From: Marthasterias glacialis
Lineage: Eukaryota; Echinodermata; Asteroidea; Forcipulatida; Asteriidae
Direction: 5' to 3'
DNA length: 64,000 nt
Assembly: GCA_911728455.2 (NCBI GenBank)
Contig: OU452222.1
Coordinates: 7,152,108-7,216,107 of the forward strand
The notes beneath the pieces were generated by a model. That model saw only the letters and a program-made list of their open reading frames with translations, was not told the DNA's origin and searched no databases. Positions 1 to 12,185 of the stretch are shown piece by piece. How positions within the stretch are numbered: the first letter of the stretch is position 1; each line of letters starts with the position of its first letter. Made by a program: the position numbers and the translations under genes.

Positions 1-1330
1 AGCAACGTGGTACCAGGAATGGCAGATCTCGATGTGTTGCAAGTATTCCCGCAAGAAGTATACTTGTACAAGAAGATGACATGGATTGTTTTAGAAAAGA
101 GGTGGAGATTTTACAAGAAGTCATTTCTTCAGTCTAAATCCATGGAAACAAATTGTAATGGGCAAACACTTTCCACAAAAACAAATCTTGTCACAGCAAG
201 ATGTACCCCAGTTGAATGTTACAATCAAGAGAGAAATTAAAAAGAAAAAAAGGACTGTGGAAAAAGGCAAGCGCAGTGATAAAGACTGGCACGCCTTTAA
301 AGAAATGTGCAAAAAAGGTCAAGTGCAGTATGAAAAGGGCATGCCTACAAAGAGTATGTTGAAAACATATTTGATGTCACCACAACTGAGCCCAAAAAGA
401 AGTTTTGGAAATTCATCAATAGCCAGAAGACAGTAAATGTATACCAACTCTGAAGATGCATGGAGGGCTAGCCACTACTGATGTGCAGTACCAGTCAGTG
501 TTTATGGAGGAAGATTACCTCAGCAATTCCTGATAAGGGACCAAGTCCCAGAGGGAATACTCAAACTCCTACAAACGCTGAATCCTCAAAAAGCTTGTGG
601 TCCAGGTCTCATTCCAATTTGTATTCTAAAAGAGACAGCTAACAGGTAGCACCAATTCTACAAATGATCTTCATACATTCATACATAACAGGAACCTTAC
701 CAGAAGACTGGCTTTCTGCTAATATTATAGACTTCTTCAGGAAACGGAATAGAAGCATACCAGTAAACGGTAGTCGGCTACATGACTCAGATAACTCAGG
801 TAGTAACACAGATAAATGACACTAGGCGGTAGCCATATATCAACTTGGATTCCGGCAAAAACAGTATTTCAGCTTGTCAACAACAGTGGAAGAGATAGCA
901 TTTCCATAGTACTCATTTCCATAAGGAATGATGGGTTCTATTGCACACTCGGTGTATAGAAAACCTAATCATATTGACTGCTACCTTAAAGCTAGCTCTT
1001 TCCACCCACCCTCAGTTAAAGTCTAGAGGGGCACACATAAGGACTGATGGGTCAACAGGCGACATCCTATCCCTATCCTTGATCACTAACACATCAACAG
1101 CTTTAGATCGCTGCGGCAAAGCTAGGCTTGTTACCCTTGACATCTCAAAAGCCTTTGATAAAGTTTCACACAGAGGGCTCATCCATAAATTGAAGTCATA
1201 TGGCATCTCTGGTGAATTGCTAAATGAAATTTCTCTCTGGTGCATGAGGGCCATTCCTCCTCCATCCATCTTTTAATGCAGGTGTTCCGCAGGGCTCTTG
1301 TAACCTGTCTCAATTCAATAATGATCTTTC
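1..1330 (+). mobile_element. Decayed non-LTR (LINE) retrotransposon fragment
   Basis: Broken pieces of a LINE polyprotein can be read on the plus strand in shifting frames. Around 280-430 there is a Lys-rich segment ending in a KKFWKFI-type motif, as found between endonuclease and reverse transcriptase (RT). Around 540-640 the RT entry motif appears (KACGPGLIP followed by LKETA). Around 1130-1210 the RT core LDISKAFDKVSHRGL is present, and around 1277-1297 GVPQGS. Stops and frame changes separate all of these, so the copy is dead. The family is of the CR1/RTE-like kind; I cannot name it more exactly. The copy is open at the left window edge. It lies downstream of the last visible CDK10 exon. 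Confidence 0.75.
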
Positions 1331-1449
1331 AAAAACAGTTTCACTTCCTCTACTTTTATTCCCTTTCCCCCTTTTGAGCTAGAAAGGCTATTCAATATTC
1401 ATAAATACCCCAGTCAGTTTGGGACAATTTGGGCAGTCCTACTGGTTGA

Positions 1450-1715
1450 AAGGTGGTCACATGACTGTTTAAGACCAGTTTTAAACGAATGATATAGACA
1501 TAGCTGGAGCTGTGAGGGCGCGTTCTGCGCTCATTATAGCCATACGCGTGTTGGCGCACTAGCTTACGCGGGTGCTAATTTACACGTAGCGCAATCAATA
1601 CATAGCGGTACTCAATGTAAAGTCTAATAATGCTTCGGCTCGGTCCTTTATCACACGGCCACGACCCTGCCGGTTTTAAACGACCGTTTAAGACTTCGGT
1701 CACCACTCTTTTATT
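1450..1715. repeat. Inverted-repeat element with GGCCACGACC motif (family C copy)
   Basis: The ends carry inverted matches: GGTGGTCACATGAC at the left pairs imperfectly with GTCACCAC-type sequence near 1700, and GTTTAA/TTTAAAC blocks lie inside. The segment with CTCGGTCC, a run of T, and GGCCACGACCC recurs near 36880 and 43330. No coding frame. Probably a non-autonomous DNA element. Confidence 0.45.
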
Positions 1716-2960
1716 CCCTTATTTGAAACTTTTCATAATGTTTAGGGTTGTTCATCTACATTTATATTCCTAAACATTTAAAAGGAACTTGTGACTTCCT
1801 TTTAACCATTTCTAGCTATTCTAATCCAAATTGAGAGTTGGAAGTACGGTGCAGGGTACCTATGATTGTTGATGCCAGCTCTCTATTTTCTGTGTATATT
1901 TTGACCTGACCTGTAAAGGGGAGCAGATGTCAACACACTTTCAAGGATAAAAAAAGCTATACCCAGTCTTGATGGTCACAAAACCAGTGTGGTGGCACAT
2001 CCCTTGTGTACTGGTGTAGTGTGTTTTCGGCGTACACAGAAAAATAAATGGCAAAATTGTAAGGGATTAAAATAAGACACATTCAGGCCAACACAAGGAA
2101 TGTCAAATATTCTCCCTGGACAGTAATCTGGGGCTAACATTTTAAAGAAAAGGAAGGTCTTACTTTTTTTTCACTGTCGGTTTCATTTAAATGTTAAGGA
2201 ATGGATATGGATTTAGTATTTTTTTACAGTTCAACAGTTAAAGGTCCCAATCCCAATGATGTTGAAGCCTCACTTCCACACCAAATTCAAGAGCTTTTCT
2301 TCACTTGTGTTTTCTCTACCTAGTGTGGGTTGAAGGACTAGCACTAAGAACAAATCACTGGAGCAGCCATAAGAACTCCTCTATCTCTAGTCCTACACTA
2401 TTTGGATGGTCTTAAATCGGTCGATAGCACTTCAAGAGCACAATAACATTCAAAGACTACCTGACTGATCGCCCTTATTACCAACAGAAAATTCAGCGAT
2501 ATTTTGATACATGATAAAGCACTGTATACTCAGTGAAATGTTTGTCCTCCAGGGAAAAATTCATATCCGGAAAAAATAAGTACGTCTTAACCAGGTTATG
2601 TAAGGTTTGCTTACATATGAGAACCAATATGTTTTCGAAGCTTAACCAACCCTTTATCAATTTCTTACCTGTATTCACATGTTTTGTATCATCAGAGAAA
2701 AATTTTGACTAATGCTATTTTAAATATCAAGCAATAAACCACAAGGGAAACTTACTATTTGTTATTAATTTTGGAGATTAGAGTGTTACTTTTTATTTTA
2801 AGGCAGTCTCCAGCTTTACACTTCATATGTTGTACACTGTTATGTGAAAACAGAACATGCAATGAGCCATGTAATGTGATGTAAATAGTTAGGACTAAAA
2901 TATGGCTTAGTAAGTACAATGGATAATATGGAGATTATCAAATCTACAAGCATTGCATAC
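1716..2960. other. Non-coding stretch downstream of last visible CDK10 exon
   Basis: I searched the minus strand here for the C-terminal exon of CDK10 and did not find it. The sequence is AT-rich, with no convincing coding frame. A short motif near 2731-2755 (CAAGCAATAAACCACAAGGG) recurs at 40450-40472 and is probably the edge of a dispersed repeat. Confidence 0.5.
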
Positions 2961-5900
2961 CTTTTTACTGGGTCATACATGAACAGGAAATTAAGCATCC
3001 GTAGACCTGCCTGGGAGAGCCAAGGAAACTTGTGCTTTAAGTTGTTGTATGGCTGCTTCTTAAGACTGTATTTCTCTAACATTGGCAAACTGGAATAACC
3101 CTGTCAAATAAGACAATATCAAGTCGTGTTGATTTAATACACATTGAACAACACATTTTGTCTAGTGGGAAGTTTCCTCATTTGAAAACAAATAGATACA
3201 GCTGCTTATGCAAAGAAGAACATACATGTTTGAACGAATAGAAAAGACAATTGTCCTGGTGTTTTATGCATAACACCTTTTTCTGGATATATAAATACAT
3301 ATAAGAAATTGAAATAGAATTGAAATTGAAGAAGACATAGAAGCAACAGTAGCTGCAGCAGTAGTAGTAGTAGTAGTAGTTGTTAAAGAAATACAAGAGG
3401 TGTTCAGCTGAAGCCTGCACACCAAAACAACAAGTACTAATCAAAACTAATGTTGCATACAAACCTGCCATATACTGTCATTAGGAGTTCCTAACAAATC
3501 AATAATCAATTGAATTTGTTGTAGCTCAGATGTCCCTGGCATCAAGGGCTGGTTTGCCAGTAGTTCGCCAATGATACATCCTGCAGCCCTTTAACCAATA
3601 AGACAAATTTGTGCTTTCATTGAACAGTAGCTCAATTCATGATTGCAAATGATTGCATTTTAAACAAAAATTATTTATTGTTATTAACAATTTTAATTAT
3701 ATTCATTGAGTACATACCACATATCAATGGCTGTTGTGTGTGTAACTGAACCAAGCAATACTTCTGGTGCCCGATACCATAATGTAACAACCCTGGGAGT
3801 CATTGGCTGTACCGGTAGACCAAACGTTCTTGCAAGACCAAAATCAGCTGTTTCACAAAAGAAAATAAACTAAAAGTCAGCTAAACATTCCAAAATAAAG
3901 TAGAGCAGTGGCGTAACCAATGGGGCCGGGAGAGGGGTGTGTGTTTAAGAATCCTTGCCCCATTTCCCATTGTTAATAACAATAAACTAATGAAGAAATA
4001 AATAAATGTTTATTGGCTATTCAGAACAAAATATCACATCAAAGTTTACAGTGAAAATTGAGGCTTGTAATTTATCATTTCAATTTCTTACTCAATATTG
4101 CTGGAACATGAAATGATACTAAAAAGGCAAAGGTGCACCATGTAAGAATCTTCTAAGAGTTTCGTGGGTGAGCGGGAGAGGTGGGCTGTTCGCTAACAAG
4201 ACTGTGGGCATAATCCACTGGTCAGCAGAGGCTTACAAACATCGAGGAGTGAATGGGGTGACTTTGGATTTATAAAGAAGATTAATTGATCAGGAAGAGG
4301 AGTAGCTCAATGTCACTCAGTTAGAAGATGAGGTGGTACTTGTTTAAAGCTTGAATGTTTGGACAGCCTTCCTGATCCTCCTGGGGTGTCAGGCTTAGAT
4401 GGAAGTAACAAGTTCTGCCAGTCAACCAAGTGATCAGTGATGTGAGAGTTTCAGACAATGACATATTTCTTGAATTCATCCCTCAACCTGTACAGGTGTG
4501 TGTTGGATGTACTTAGTTTTGTAAGGAGGCTTCTACCGTTACCCCATGCTCATCATCATCATGATTATCACCAATAACTGCGGTGGTGCGATGAAGAATC
4601 ATCCCACAGCTGCATTCAGTCCCTCTTCACCACGCACCACTGTCTCTTGTCCTTGGCAAGCATCCTGTATAAGCTCCCGCAGTTTCTTCTTTGATTTGAG
4701 CATTCTAAAGCCTGCTTCTCTGAGGTCAGTTGCAGCATGCTCAGCAAATTTGTATAGTGGCTGGTTGACTGAATCTTCTCAGAGGTGTTGCCATTCTGAC
4801 CTAATGCTCTTGACGTGCAGCAACTCTTACTATTAAAAGATTATCATGGTAGCAGATGCTGTAGTCCAGTGGACTAGTGTGCCGTTAAATAATGATACTT
4901 GAAGAAGTGCTAATGAAAATAATGATCGGTGTGGATGGGTTTCCAGTATATCAAGTAAATATAGCATTTTGAATTTCAAAGATATTCTAACCGGGATCTT
5001 TTTTTGGTTTGTTTCTGCTCCATTTGATGTTGGGAAATTGCTGGTTGCAATATTCCAGGAATTGATGGAGGCCGCCCTGTCAGAATATGAGGTATTCTGT
5101 AAAACATGTCATCCACAAACCATGCAGCAAAGACAAACAAATAAAACAATTTTGTGTGGCTCATTTTGATTGTTGGGTGTGGGGCACTAACAATAAATTG
5201 TGTTCATAGCCCAATAAGAGAAATTTTAAAAACTAACCAATTTTAAGACATCCTTTATCAGTAAGAAGCAAGTTTGACACCTTGAGATCTCTATGAATGA
5301 TGAAATTGTCATGAAGATAATGAAGTCCATTGACCATCTGCAGAGCTAAGCATTTCACTTGGGCCTCTGTAAATGGAGCTGGCATGTTGTCAAGTAAACT
5401 TGCAAGGTCTTGTTCACAGTACATCATCACAAGGAAAATGCTACCAAAAGAAACAAAAACAATAACACTTAAAACTTGAATTTTATTTATAATCCTTACT
5501 CTGCAGAGATCACAAATCTTTCTTACCTGTATTCCCCCTGTATCTGGTCTCAAGACTATTTTCAGCACCCTTTACGTTTACTTTTTCATTGCACACGTGA
5601 CCAAATTCAGTCCCTCTTGCATTTAAAGTATATTAATCACTTTCCTTTTGAGAAAGAAATATGTTATGTTCAACACTTAAGGCTATTCAATAACAACTGT
5701 TTTAAATTAAAGAAAAGTCTGAAGCTATGCATCATTACAAACATTCCGTTTGAATGTTCTATTGTTGAAAATTTGCATTTTATCATTATTTTCTGTAATA
5801 TCATATCAGCTTATTCAGTTGTATAAGTTAGATCTTGTCTCTACCTAACCATTAACTTTCTTCTCAGAAAACTTTGACATCATGTTGACAGTGAATGTCA

Positions 5901-8162
5901 CTACAGTCACCTCTTAACAATCTTCAATTGACCTCAAAATGGGTTAGCAGGTGGATGCATTGGTGTAATGGGAGAGAGGAGGGGAAGTGATTGAGGGTGT
6001 CTGTATTAGTTATAACTGACATTGGGATTATATCAGGTTCCAGTGTGATTCAAGACAGGATTTAACCTTTCCCTTACAATAGGCGACTTTAGTTCAGGCC
6101 TATGTCAACACATGTTTGCCAGGGGTGCTGGGTTTTTCAAAGAAAAATGGTGAGCGCGGCAGCCGAAATCATTTCTAAAAAAGAGAAATTGTTGGCTAAT
6201 CTGATGTCCAAAAAGGACTGCACGTTTGGCTTCGATGCTGGTGCAGCACATTTTACAGATTTGCATAATCTTGTTGGGCAAAATTGTGCGCGACCCGAAG
6301 ATTGCACAAGAGTGCGCAATTCGAAGATTGCGCAAGAGTATGCAATATCCATTTTGGACATCAGTTCAGATTTTATCAAAAAATTTGTTTTTTTCCATTA
6401 ACGTATCTGACACAATCGTACCATCATATTAACCAGCAACATCTCCTGCGTACTTCAGGTGAGTTTAAAGTATAGTGCTATTATAGAGGTCTTTGATGGA
6501 ATCCCGGAATTAACAAAGTTACGCAAATGCGGAAAGGACACTGTGTCTGTGTTACCATGAATGGCCTGATATGCGCAAACAACACTGTGCACTAACATGT
6601 CTGCCCTGAATAAACAAAAGTTGCGTAAAATGTACACATGCAACATCCACATGGACAACAGATGTATGTGTGGGCCATAATGTGTATGGGCCATAACGGC
6701 TGTTGTATGTAAAATTTGAGAAACACCACGAAAGTGTGGCTGCTGCAGAAATTACTTAATTATGGGCCTGAGGATTTCTTTCTTATTATGCTAAATATTT
6801 TATTGGAATTTCTGGTTTGGACAGGAAGTGAAGTCAAATCAGGTCACTAACAAATATAAAGAACTTCATACATCAAACTTTCACATATAATGCAAAGATT
6901 CAAATCATAACAGCTGTGTTTTTCGAAATAATAAACTTTGATTTTAAGCATTTATTGAAACTGATGACGCCATAGCTAATTACTTATCCAGACTTTTGGA
7001 CTTAAGTATGTGCTAAGTTTTAAACTATTTGAATTTGCAATGTGTTTTCAGCAAAGAAGTACGATTTTAAATTGTCACAAGAGGGATCATAACTCTTACA
7101 ACTGTAAAGCCTAGAGGTCAAATGTTATTGCATGCACAGAGACCATGTCCAAATGCCAGTTTATAATGTCTGCAGACCTCAAAACAAGGCCTGTGAATAT
7201 CATTGTACTTCAACTTCCAGTTTAGACCAGACTATACACCGCAAGCACATTAGTGCTTATAAAACACATTTAAATGTGTAAATTAAATGATAAGTAGTTC
7301 TTGCAATATGAATTTTTGCATTTTTAATTTCCGGTTCGAGGAGGATTCCTGGCTGTATTCACTGTTAAACTTGAAGGCTTACATGGTTTAGCTGACATAC
7401 CTACGGTCCACAAGCAGAGTTCGAACTGACAGTCTATTTAGTGTTCATAATGGTTTGGTGCGTGCACGGACTCAAGCAACATCTACAGAGGGTATTGCAT
7501 GCATGCCACAGCCAGCTTGTGAAAAGTTATGTATTTTATAAGTAGAAGAGCGCAGTGCCGAAATAGTGGGAAATTAAACAATGATTGTTGTAATGTGTTA
7601 CATATTATTCAGGTTGCTTGGGTAAGAACAGTTATTATAATTTAAAAAATAAGGGGTGCTGTAGTATATTCCAGCACCCCCGTCAAAACAATTGGGGGTA
7701 CTGCAGTACCCACAGCACCCCCAATTGACAGGGGCCTGCTTTAGTTGCCCAACATCACACATGTGTACCTGTCAAAATGGCTTCCTACAACCACCTCCTT
7801 CAGTTGAACCACGTTTTCATGATGCAAGTTGATCAGCAAATTAATTTCACGTAAACCACTTACAGGAAGGCCTGCAAAAGGAAAATAACATTTCTATGAA
7901 TGATGGCATTGTATTACAATCAACAAGTTTTCTCACTTTCATAACAACTATATTATAGAAAATGAGTACATCACAAAATTGAATTTGACCTTAGAACCTC
8001 TCTCTAACATTTGATATGAAATCACTCCTTGAATGCTCCTGAATGCTCCTTGAATGCTCCTATGAATGCTCCAGCTGCTCACACACTTACCATCTTTCTC
8101 ATTCTCCATGCGCATCTTTTTCAGTGCAACAATTTCACCTGTTTGAGAGTCTCTTGCTCTAT
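2961..8162 (-). CDS. CDK10: Cyclin-dependent kinase 10 (partial; six exons)
   Basis: This is a CMGC Ser/Thr kinase; in other animals CDK10 pairs with cyclin M and acts in cell-cycle control and ETS2 phosphorylation. Minus-strand exons with GT-AG borders and matching phases: 8162-8091 (beta-3 lysine in IVALKKM), 7871-7769 (PVSGLRE, equivalent to the PISSLRE helix that named CDK10), 5440-5238 ([12 protein letters not shown], then HRDLKVSN), 3847-3718 (DFGLA, then [10 protein letters not shown]), 3588-3465 ([15 protein letters not shown]) and 3100-2961 ([27 protein letters not shown]). Together they give about 257 residues; human CDK10 has 360. The glycine-loop exon or exons with the start codon were not found and may lie in the 9920-10419 gap. 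The C-terminal exon was not found either and may lie left of the window. All catalytic motifs seen are intact. Confidence 0.93.
3355..3381. repeat. Short trinucleotide (AGT/AGC)n tract
   Basis: About nine GTA-type triplets in a row inside a CDK10 intron. Simple microsatellite with no evident function. Confidence 0.7.
3849..5237. other. CDK10 intron with decayed repeats
   Basis: At 3906-3960 there is a TGGCGTAACCAATGGGGCC segment, like the ends of the hAT-type repeats seen elsewhere in the window. On the minus strand at about 4600-4830 a 70-residue Lys/Glu-rich frame is readable but starts and stops inside non-conserved sequence; I do not recognise it, and it is probably a dead transposon fragment. 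No exon. Confidence 0.4.
6270..6350. repeat. Short tandem duplication (about 24 bp) in CDK10 intron
   Basis: The motif GAAGATTGCNCAAGAGT followed by GCAAT occurs twice in tandem. Open frames crossing it on both strands are not supported by any recognisable protein. Confidence 0.5.
6750..7400. repeat. Dispersed repeat family B copy (CTTCCGG/AGGTCA repeat)
   Basis: This stretch matches, in inverse orientation, 28530-29090 (shared blocks include AAATAATAAACTTTGATTTT and GAGGTCAAATGTTATT), and shares motifs with the 29930-31860 copies. It carries a degraded TTTCTGGTTTGGACAGGAAG hairpin followed by TCAAATCAGGTCA. Non-coding, and lies in a CDK10 intron. Confidence 0.6.
7650..7737. repeat. Nested hairpins with 16-bp palindrome
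   Basis: GGGTACTGCAGTACCC at 7696-7711 is a perfect palindrome. It sits between inverted AATTGGGGG / CCCCCAATT blocks and beside a second GGGGTGCTG / CAGCACCCC pair. This is 30 bp from a CDK10 exon border and is probably a miniature foldback remnant. Confidence 0.6.
8031..8073. repeat. Four tandem copies of TGAATGCTCC
   Basis: Short 10-12 bp tandem repeat a few bases past a CDK10 splice donor (donor at 8089-8090 on the minus strand). No function visible. Confidence 0.7.
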
Positions 8163-8211
8163 CTGTCAATAAAAACAATGATACAAAGATTGTCTTTATT
8201 GCACTGTGGTT

Positions 8212-9622
8212 AATGTTTTCTCTACCGAGAAAACGTCAAATTTATGCATCTTAAACGGTGAAACTTGGGCCGTGAGGTACGACATATGATTGGTACTAAA
8301 CCCGGAACCATGGCTGAGTTAAAAAAAAAACATGTTTAGTGTCCGGGTTTCTAAAAAAAAGGAAGGAGGAGGGGCTTTTTATTTTCTTTTAAAAATTTTC
8401 AAATATCCAGTGTTTTTCTACTGTTCAAACACAAAATTCATAAAAGAAACATGTTGGACAAGACATTGAACACGTTTACAGTGGTTTTACTTGGTTTTTG
8501 TCAACATAATTGCAAATTAAAAGGCAAGATTATCAAGAAAGATACATCAAATAAAACTCTTAAGTAAAAGTTTGAGTTGATTAATGCAGTGCCTACTTAT
8601 TGAGAAAACTGCAAAAAACTGTCACGGTTTTTCCATCAAATGCATCCACTTTCAATGAGTCCATGTGTTGTTGTTTGTCAACTCATGGAATATTAGACTT
8701 CAAATCAAGTCAAACTGAGTTTAGTTGCCGCTAGCTTCAACAGCGTTCCGCACTTGTACGTATACGGCGGCGCCTACTGAGAACACGACTGTCTAACCGA
8801 CTTGTCCGAGTTTAGTATTAAATACGTTAGCGCGTGTAATCGGAGCTGCATAAGCTCATACAAGTCATGACAGATGAATCTGTTCCCCGACTTGTCCGAG
8901 TTTAGTATTTACGTAATAGTCATGACAAACGAATGACAAACGAGTCTGTACCCCAACTTTACATGTAGCGACGACAATAAAAAAATTGACGTATCCGGTC
9001 CTCGTGAAAAAGACAAACGTTTATTAATCGTTAGTGCTACTAGAGTACTGCTAATACCAAAGGATTGCAGGAAAAAATACCCGAATGGATCGTACGTACT
9101 TGGAGTGGAGATTGGGTAAACTGGACCGATAATCTATAAATTGGAATTTCTGACTTGCAAGTATTTTATTTTCCGATGGCTCGGCTGACATTTTACGATT
9201 TTTAAAATCTCATTTTGAATTGGTAAAAATAAAAATAAAATCCATGCTGCCCCCAAAAAGGAAGCGGGCGGGGACGCTAAACATAAGTTTTTTTTTACTT
9301 CGCCTAACCTCCATTGAGCCAAAATACAATGAATAAACAATGGTGGAAGCCTCGTGATGTCTCATAGTCCTCTTCTTGGACAAAGGTATGGAATCGGGGA
9401 TTACACAAAAACCTCCGCACAATAGCAAAAAATCGGCCAAGTATTTGTGACCATTGTTTCTCTGTGTGGGTGAAATGAAACGAAGCACTCAGCAGTGGAA
9501 TGTCTGGGTGACCTTTGTTCCGGTGTTCCAATTTTACGTAATGGCATGTTTCAATGTCGCCAGTTTGCTGGCTCGAAAAAATATTTTCGATGATACACGT
9601 CAGCCGGTGTCAACTGGTTAAA
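8212..9622 (+). mobile_element. Family A repeat copy 1 (TTAACCAGTTG element), interrupted
   Basis: The 5' part 8212-8326 and the 3' part 9298-9622 match the inner and end parts of the same repeat seen whole at 27901-28517. The 3' end carries CAACTGGTTAA. The 970 bp between are foreign: AT-rich sequence plus a GC-richer block in which CGACTTGTCCGAGTTTAGTA occurs twice (near 8799 and 8886). Non-coding; the frames readable across it have no counterpart in the other copies. Confidence 0.65.
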
Positions 9623-9919
9623 ACCATTGATTAATACATTGTTATAAATAAAAGCAAAGCCATAAAGTTGACATACATGCGTGCATATAACAGATTGCGT
9701 TCATTCTCTTTTCATTCATCACATCAAGAGAATTTCTACTTACACGACTCAGTTCCCCTCATTCTCATTAAGTCCAACAAATACCTACAAAAATGTAATT
9801 CCTGTTATGAATGTGCCAAGACAGCTCAGCATTGGAGTTCTCAAATCCAGCTTACCACTCATCAGACTTTCCAAAACACACCATATGAACATGTTTAACA
9901 GAAGCAATTGTTTCTGGTA
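9623..9919. other. Unique sequence before the gap
   Basis: Nothing recognisable. The missing first exon of CDK10 could lie near here or in the gap, but no glycine-loop coding sequence is visible on the minus strand. Confidence 0.4.
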
Positions 9920-10419
9920 NNNNNNNNNNNNNNNNNNNNNNNNNNNNNNNNNNNNNNNNNNNNNNNNNNNNNNNNNNNNNNNNNNNNNNNNNNNNNNNNN
10001 NNNNNNNNNNNNNNNNNNNNNNNNNNNNNNNNNNNNNNNNNNNNNNNNNNNNNNNNNNNNNNNNNNNNNNNNNNNNNNNNNNNNNNNNNNNNNNNNNNNN
10101 NNNNNNNNNNNNNNNNNNNNNNNNNNNNNNNNNNNNNNNNNNNNNNNNNNNNNNNNNNNNNNNNNNNNNNNNNNNNNNNNNNNNNNNNNNNNNNNNNNNN
10201 NNNNNNNNNNNNNNNNNNNNNNNNNNNNNNNNNNNNNNNNNNNNNNNNNNNNNNNNNNNNNNNNNNNNNNNNNNNNNNNNNNNNNNNNNNNNNNNNNNNN
10301 NNNNNNNNNNNNNNNNNNNNNNNNNNNNNNNNNNNNNNNNNNNNNNNNNNNNNNNNNNNNNNNNNNNNNNNNNNNNNNNNNNNNNNNNNNNNNNNNNNNN
10401 NNNNNNNNNNNNNNNNNNN
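9920..10419. other. Assembly gap (500 N)
   Basis: Exactly 500 N, a conventional size for a gap of unknown length. The right side starts directly in a 42-bp tandem repeat, which probably caused the break. Confidence 0.98.
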
Positions 10420-10530
10420 ATACGTGTGCGCACATATTCGCGATTTGTTTCACGACATTGCATACGTGTGCGCACATATTCGCGATTTGTTTCACGACAT
10501 CGCATACGTATGCGCACACGTTTGCGATGT
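10420..10530. repeat. 42-bp minisatellite at gap edge
   Basis: ATACGTGTGCGCACATATTC begins units at 10420, 10462 and (diverged) 10504, a 42-bp period. The unit carries the CpG-rich palindrome GTGCGCAC. The left part of the array is lost in the gap. Confidence 0.85.
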
Positions 10531-10608
10531 GCGATGTCCCTTCAGGGCCACCATAGTTATGAGAAATTTTAAAGAGCAGACGGCAAAATTTTGCCAAAAC
10601 ACTTGGAG

Positions 10609-10728
10609 TCCTGTTGGTAAGTGATGAAGTTTTGGAAGTGGAAGTGCAATGTAAACGAATGGTGTACATACATGAACATTTGTTTCACTGCACTTTCGGC
10701 TTCAAAACATCGTCACTTACCAACAGGA
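10609..10728. repeat. Hairpin element (family D, TCCTGTTGGTAAGTGA)
   Basis: Arms of about 50 bp: TCCTGTTGGTAAGTGATGA at the left and its complement ending in CAACAGGA at the right, with a few mismatches. An incomplete copy lies at 33271-33309 in NDUFS3 intron 3. Probably a small non-autonomous DNA element. Confidence 0.7.
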
Positions 10729-10729
10729 T

Positions 10730-11730
10730 AGTATTTACGGATACAAATAAAAAAAAAATTATTTTTATCTTATCTTTTTTTTTCTCCTTGAAAAATACGT
10801 ATGCATGAAAGTGCCAATTAGTTTTAAACATGTTTCCACATACACTCTGGCAAAAAATAAATTGCTTCTTGAAGGTAGTTTTAACTTGTATTGAGTTGTC
10901 TTGAGTTGTGGAGTTGTAAAATAAGCGTGAAATCAACGAGTTAGTGCTACAAAGTGCGACCGTGGAGGAAGGAATTTTCCTCCATGGTGCGACCCACAAT
11001 ATTCGTGTGCTACCTACCCTGTTTACTCTCTACTAAAGTATCAGAACAAAATTGTCACTTCAGACAGAATTTCATATCCAGCAGAGCCCTACTTCGACCT
11101 AGGAGGCTGTACAACCTCGTCTACTGACTGTCACTGAGTGACAGAGCATAACAGTGACACACACCATAGAGCAAGGTCTGTTCCTTGCTCTACGCACACA
11201 CTAACTTGCACTACAGTGACACACTGAGCTTGTGTGTTTCACAGCACGGACGACTGCGTGGTCAGAGGACAAGTCAATAGTTCAAAGATTGTGCCCTCCG
11301 GCTCTATATTGCGCAAATGTCAAACTAAGCTTGCGTCTTCAAAAATGTCCCTTTGAAGATTGCACTCAACTTCAAAGATTCAACCCGCTCCGTTCCTGAT
11401 CATAAAACTTACCGATGGAATCCTTACCTAGGGATTGTACTTCACTTGTGCACATCCCTAATAGTAATACAACAACTTGTTGGAACACAAATAAAAAAAT
11501 ATGGGACTATCAAATGCTTTTTGCGAGTAAATTAATGTCCACAAGTCAGTCGTAATTCCAATTTGCATGCACATGTGCAATTGGCAGCCGTAAACAGCAG
11601 GTCTCATATAACATATCGTCTTGTTATTATAACGTTTAGAGACTCTTCGTTCACCGGCGGTGAGAATATTATTATGAATATTATGAAAACGAACACTACA
11701 CGACATTATGGAATCCAAAAGAGGCATAAA
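10730..11730. other. Spacer, no gene seen
   Basis: A 26-bp hairpin (TAGAGCAAGG / CCTTGCTCTA, loop of 6) lies at 11166-11192. The rest is AT-rich with no convincing frame. Confidence 0.5.
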
Positions 11731-12032
11731 TAGACCGATTGCGCGACAAATGTTGACATGCGGTCACGTGACCCCCACATTTATATGTTACTTGTACAAT
11801 TTCCAAGACTTGCTGGAACTGTCCTTACTGGCTTTATTCAGCCACTCGAAGGTCTCTGGTACAAACTCTGGAAAATTTTTCACAGATTTCGAGCAAGAAA
11901 AGCCTTGATCGAATAAAATAAATGCAACAATCATCGTGTACCGTACCGCACTTTCCTATGGAGGACGCTCTGTGTGTTTACATTATTTTAACACCTACAA
12001 GAGGTCACGTGATGCGGGTCGCGCAATCGGTC
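11731..12032. mobile_element. Non-autonomous DNA transposon, copy a (TAGACCGATTGCGCGAC ends)
   Basis: The left end TAGACCGATTGCGCGAC and the right end GTCGCGCAATCGGTC are inverted repeats. The inside matches copies at 26288-26931 (inverse orientation) and 61752-62521. This copy is about 300 bp, less than half the length of the others. Its right end abuts the ISL2EU-like transposon with one or two bases between. A short conserved frame ([18 protein letters not shown]) may be a remnant of an ancestral protein. Confidence 0.75.
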
Positions 12033-12033
12033 A

Positions 12034-12097
12034 TCAGGTTTTGCGCGTGACGTCATGAGCGATGGGCGGAGTCTTGATCCGCCATCTTGGTAGGCAA
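12034..12097 (+). repeat. Left terminal inverted repeat of the transposon
   Basis: Starts TCAGGTTTTGC, contains a TGACGTCA (CRE-like) palindrome and ends CCATCTTGGTAGG. It pairs with 19577-19641. The first gene starts 89 bp inside it. Confidence 0.85.
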
Positions 12098-12185
12098 CCG
12101 AGCAAAAACTTTGCATGCTAGCCTATGCAAATCTTTAAGGTCAAACGCAATAAATTGAAGTTAAGGTACTTTATAGCGGGCAAAC

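Noticed and set aside
4546-4836. 96-codon plus-strand frame in a CDK10 intron
   Set aside because: Low-complexity; the opposite strand also reads openly. Probably a decayed repeat.
9681-10669. Open frames of 220-295 codons
   Set aside because: They exist only because the 500 N are read as open codons.
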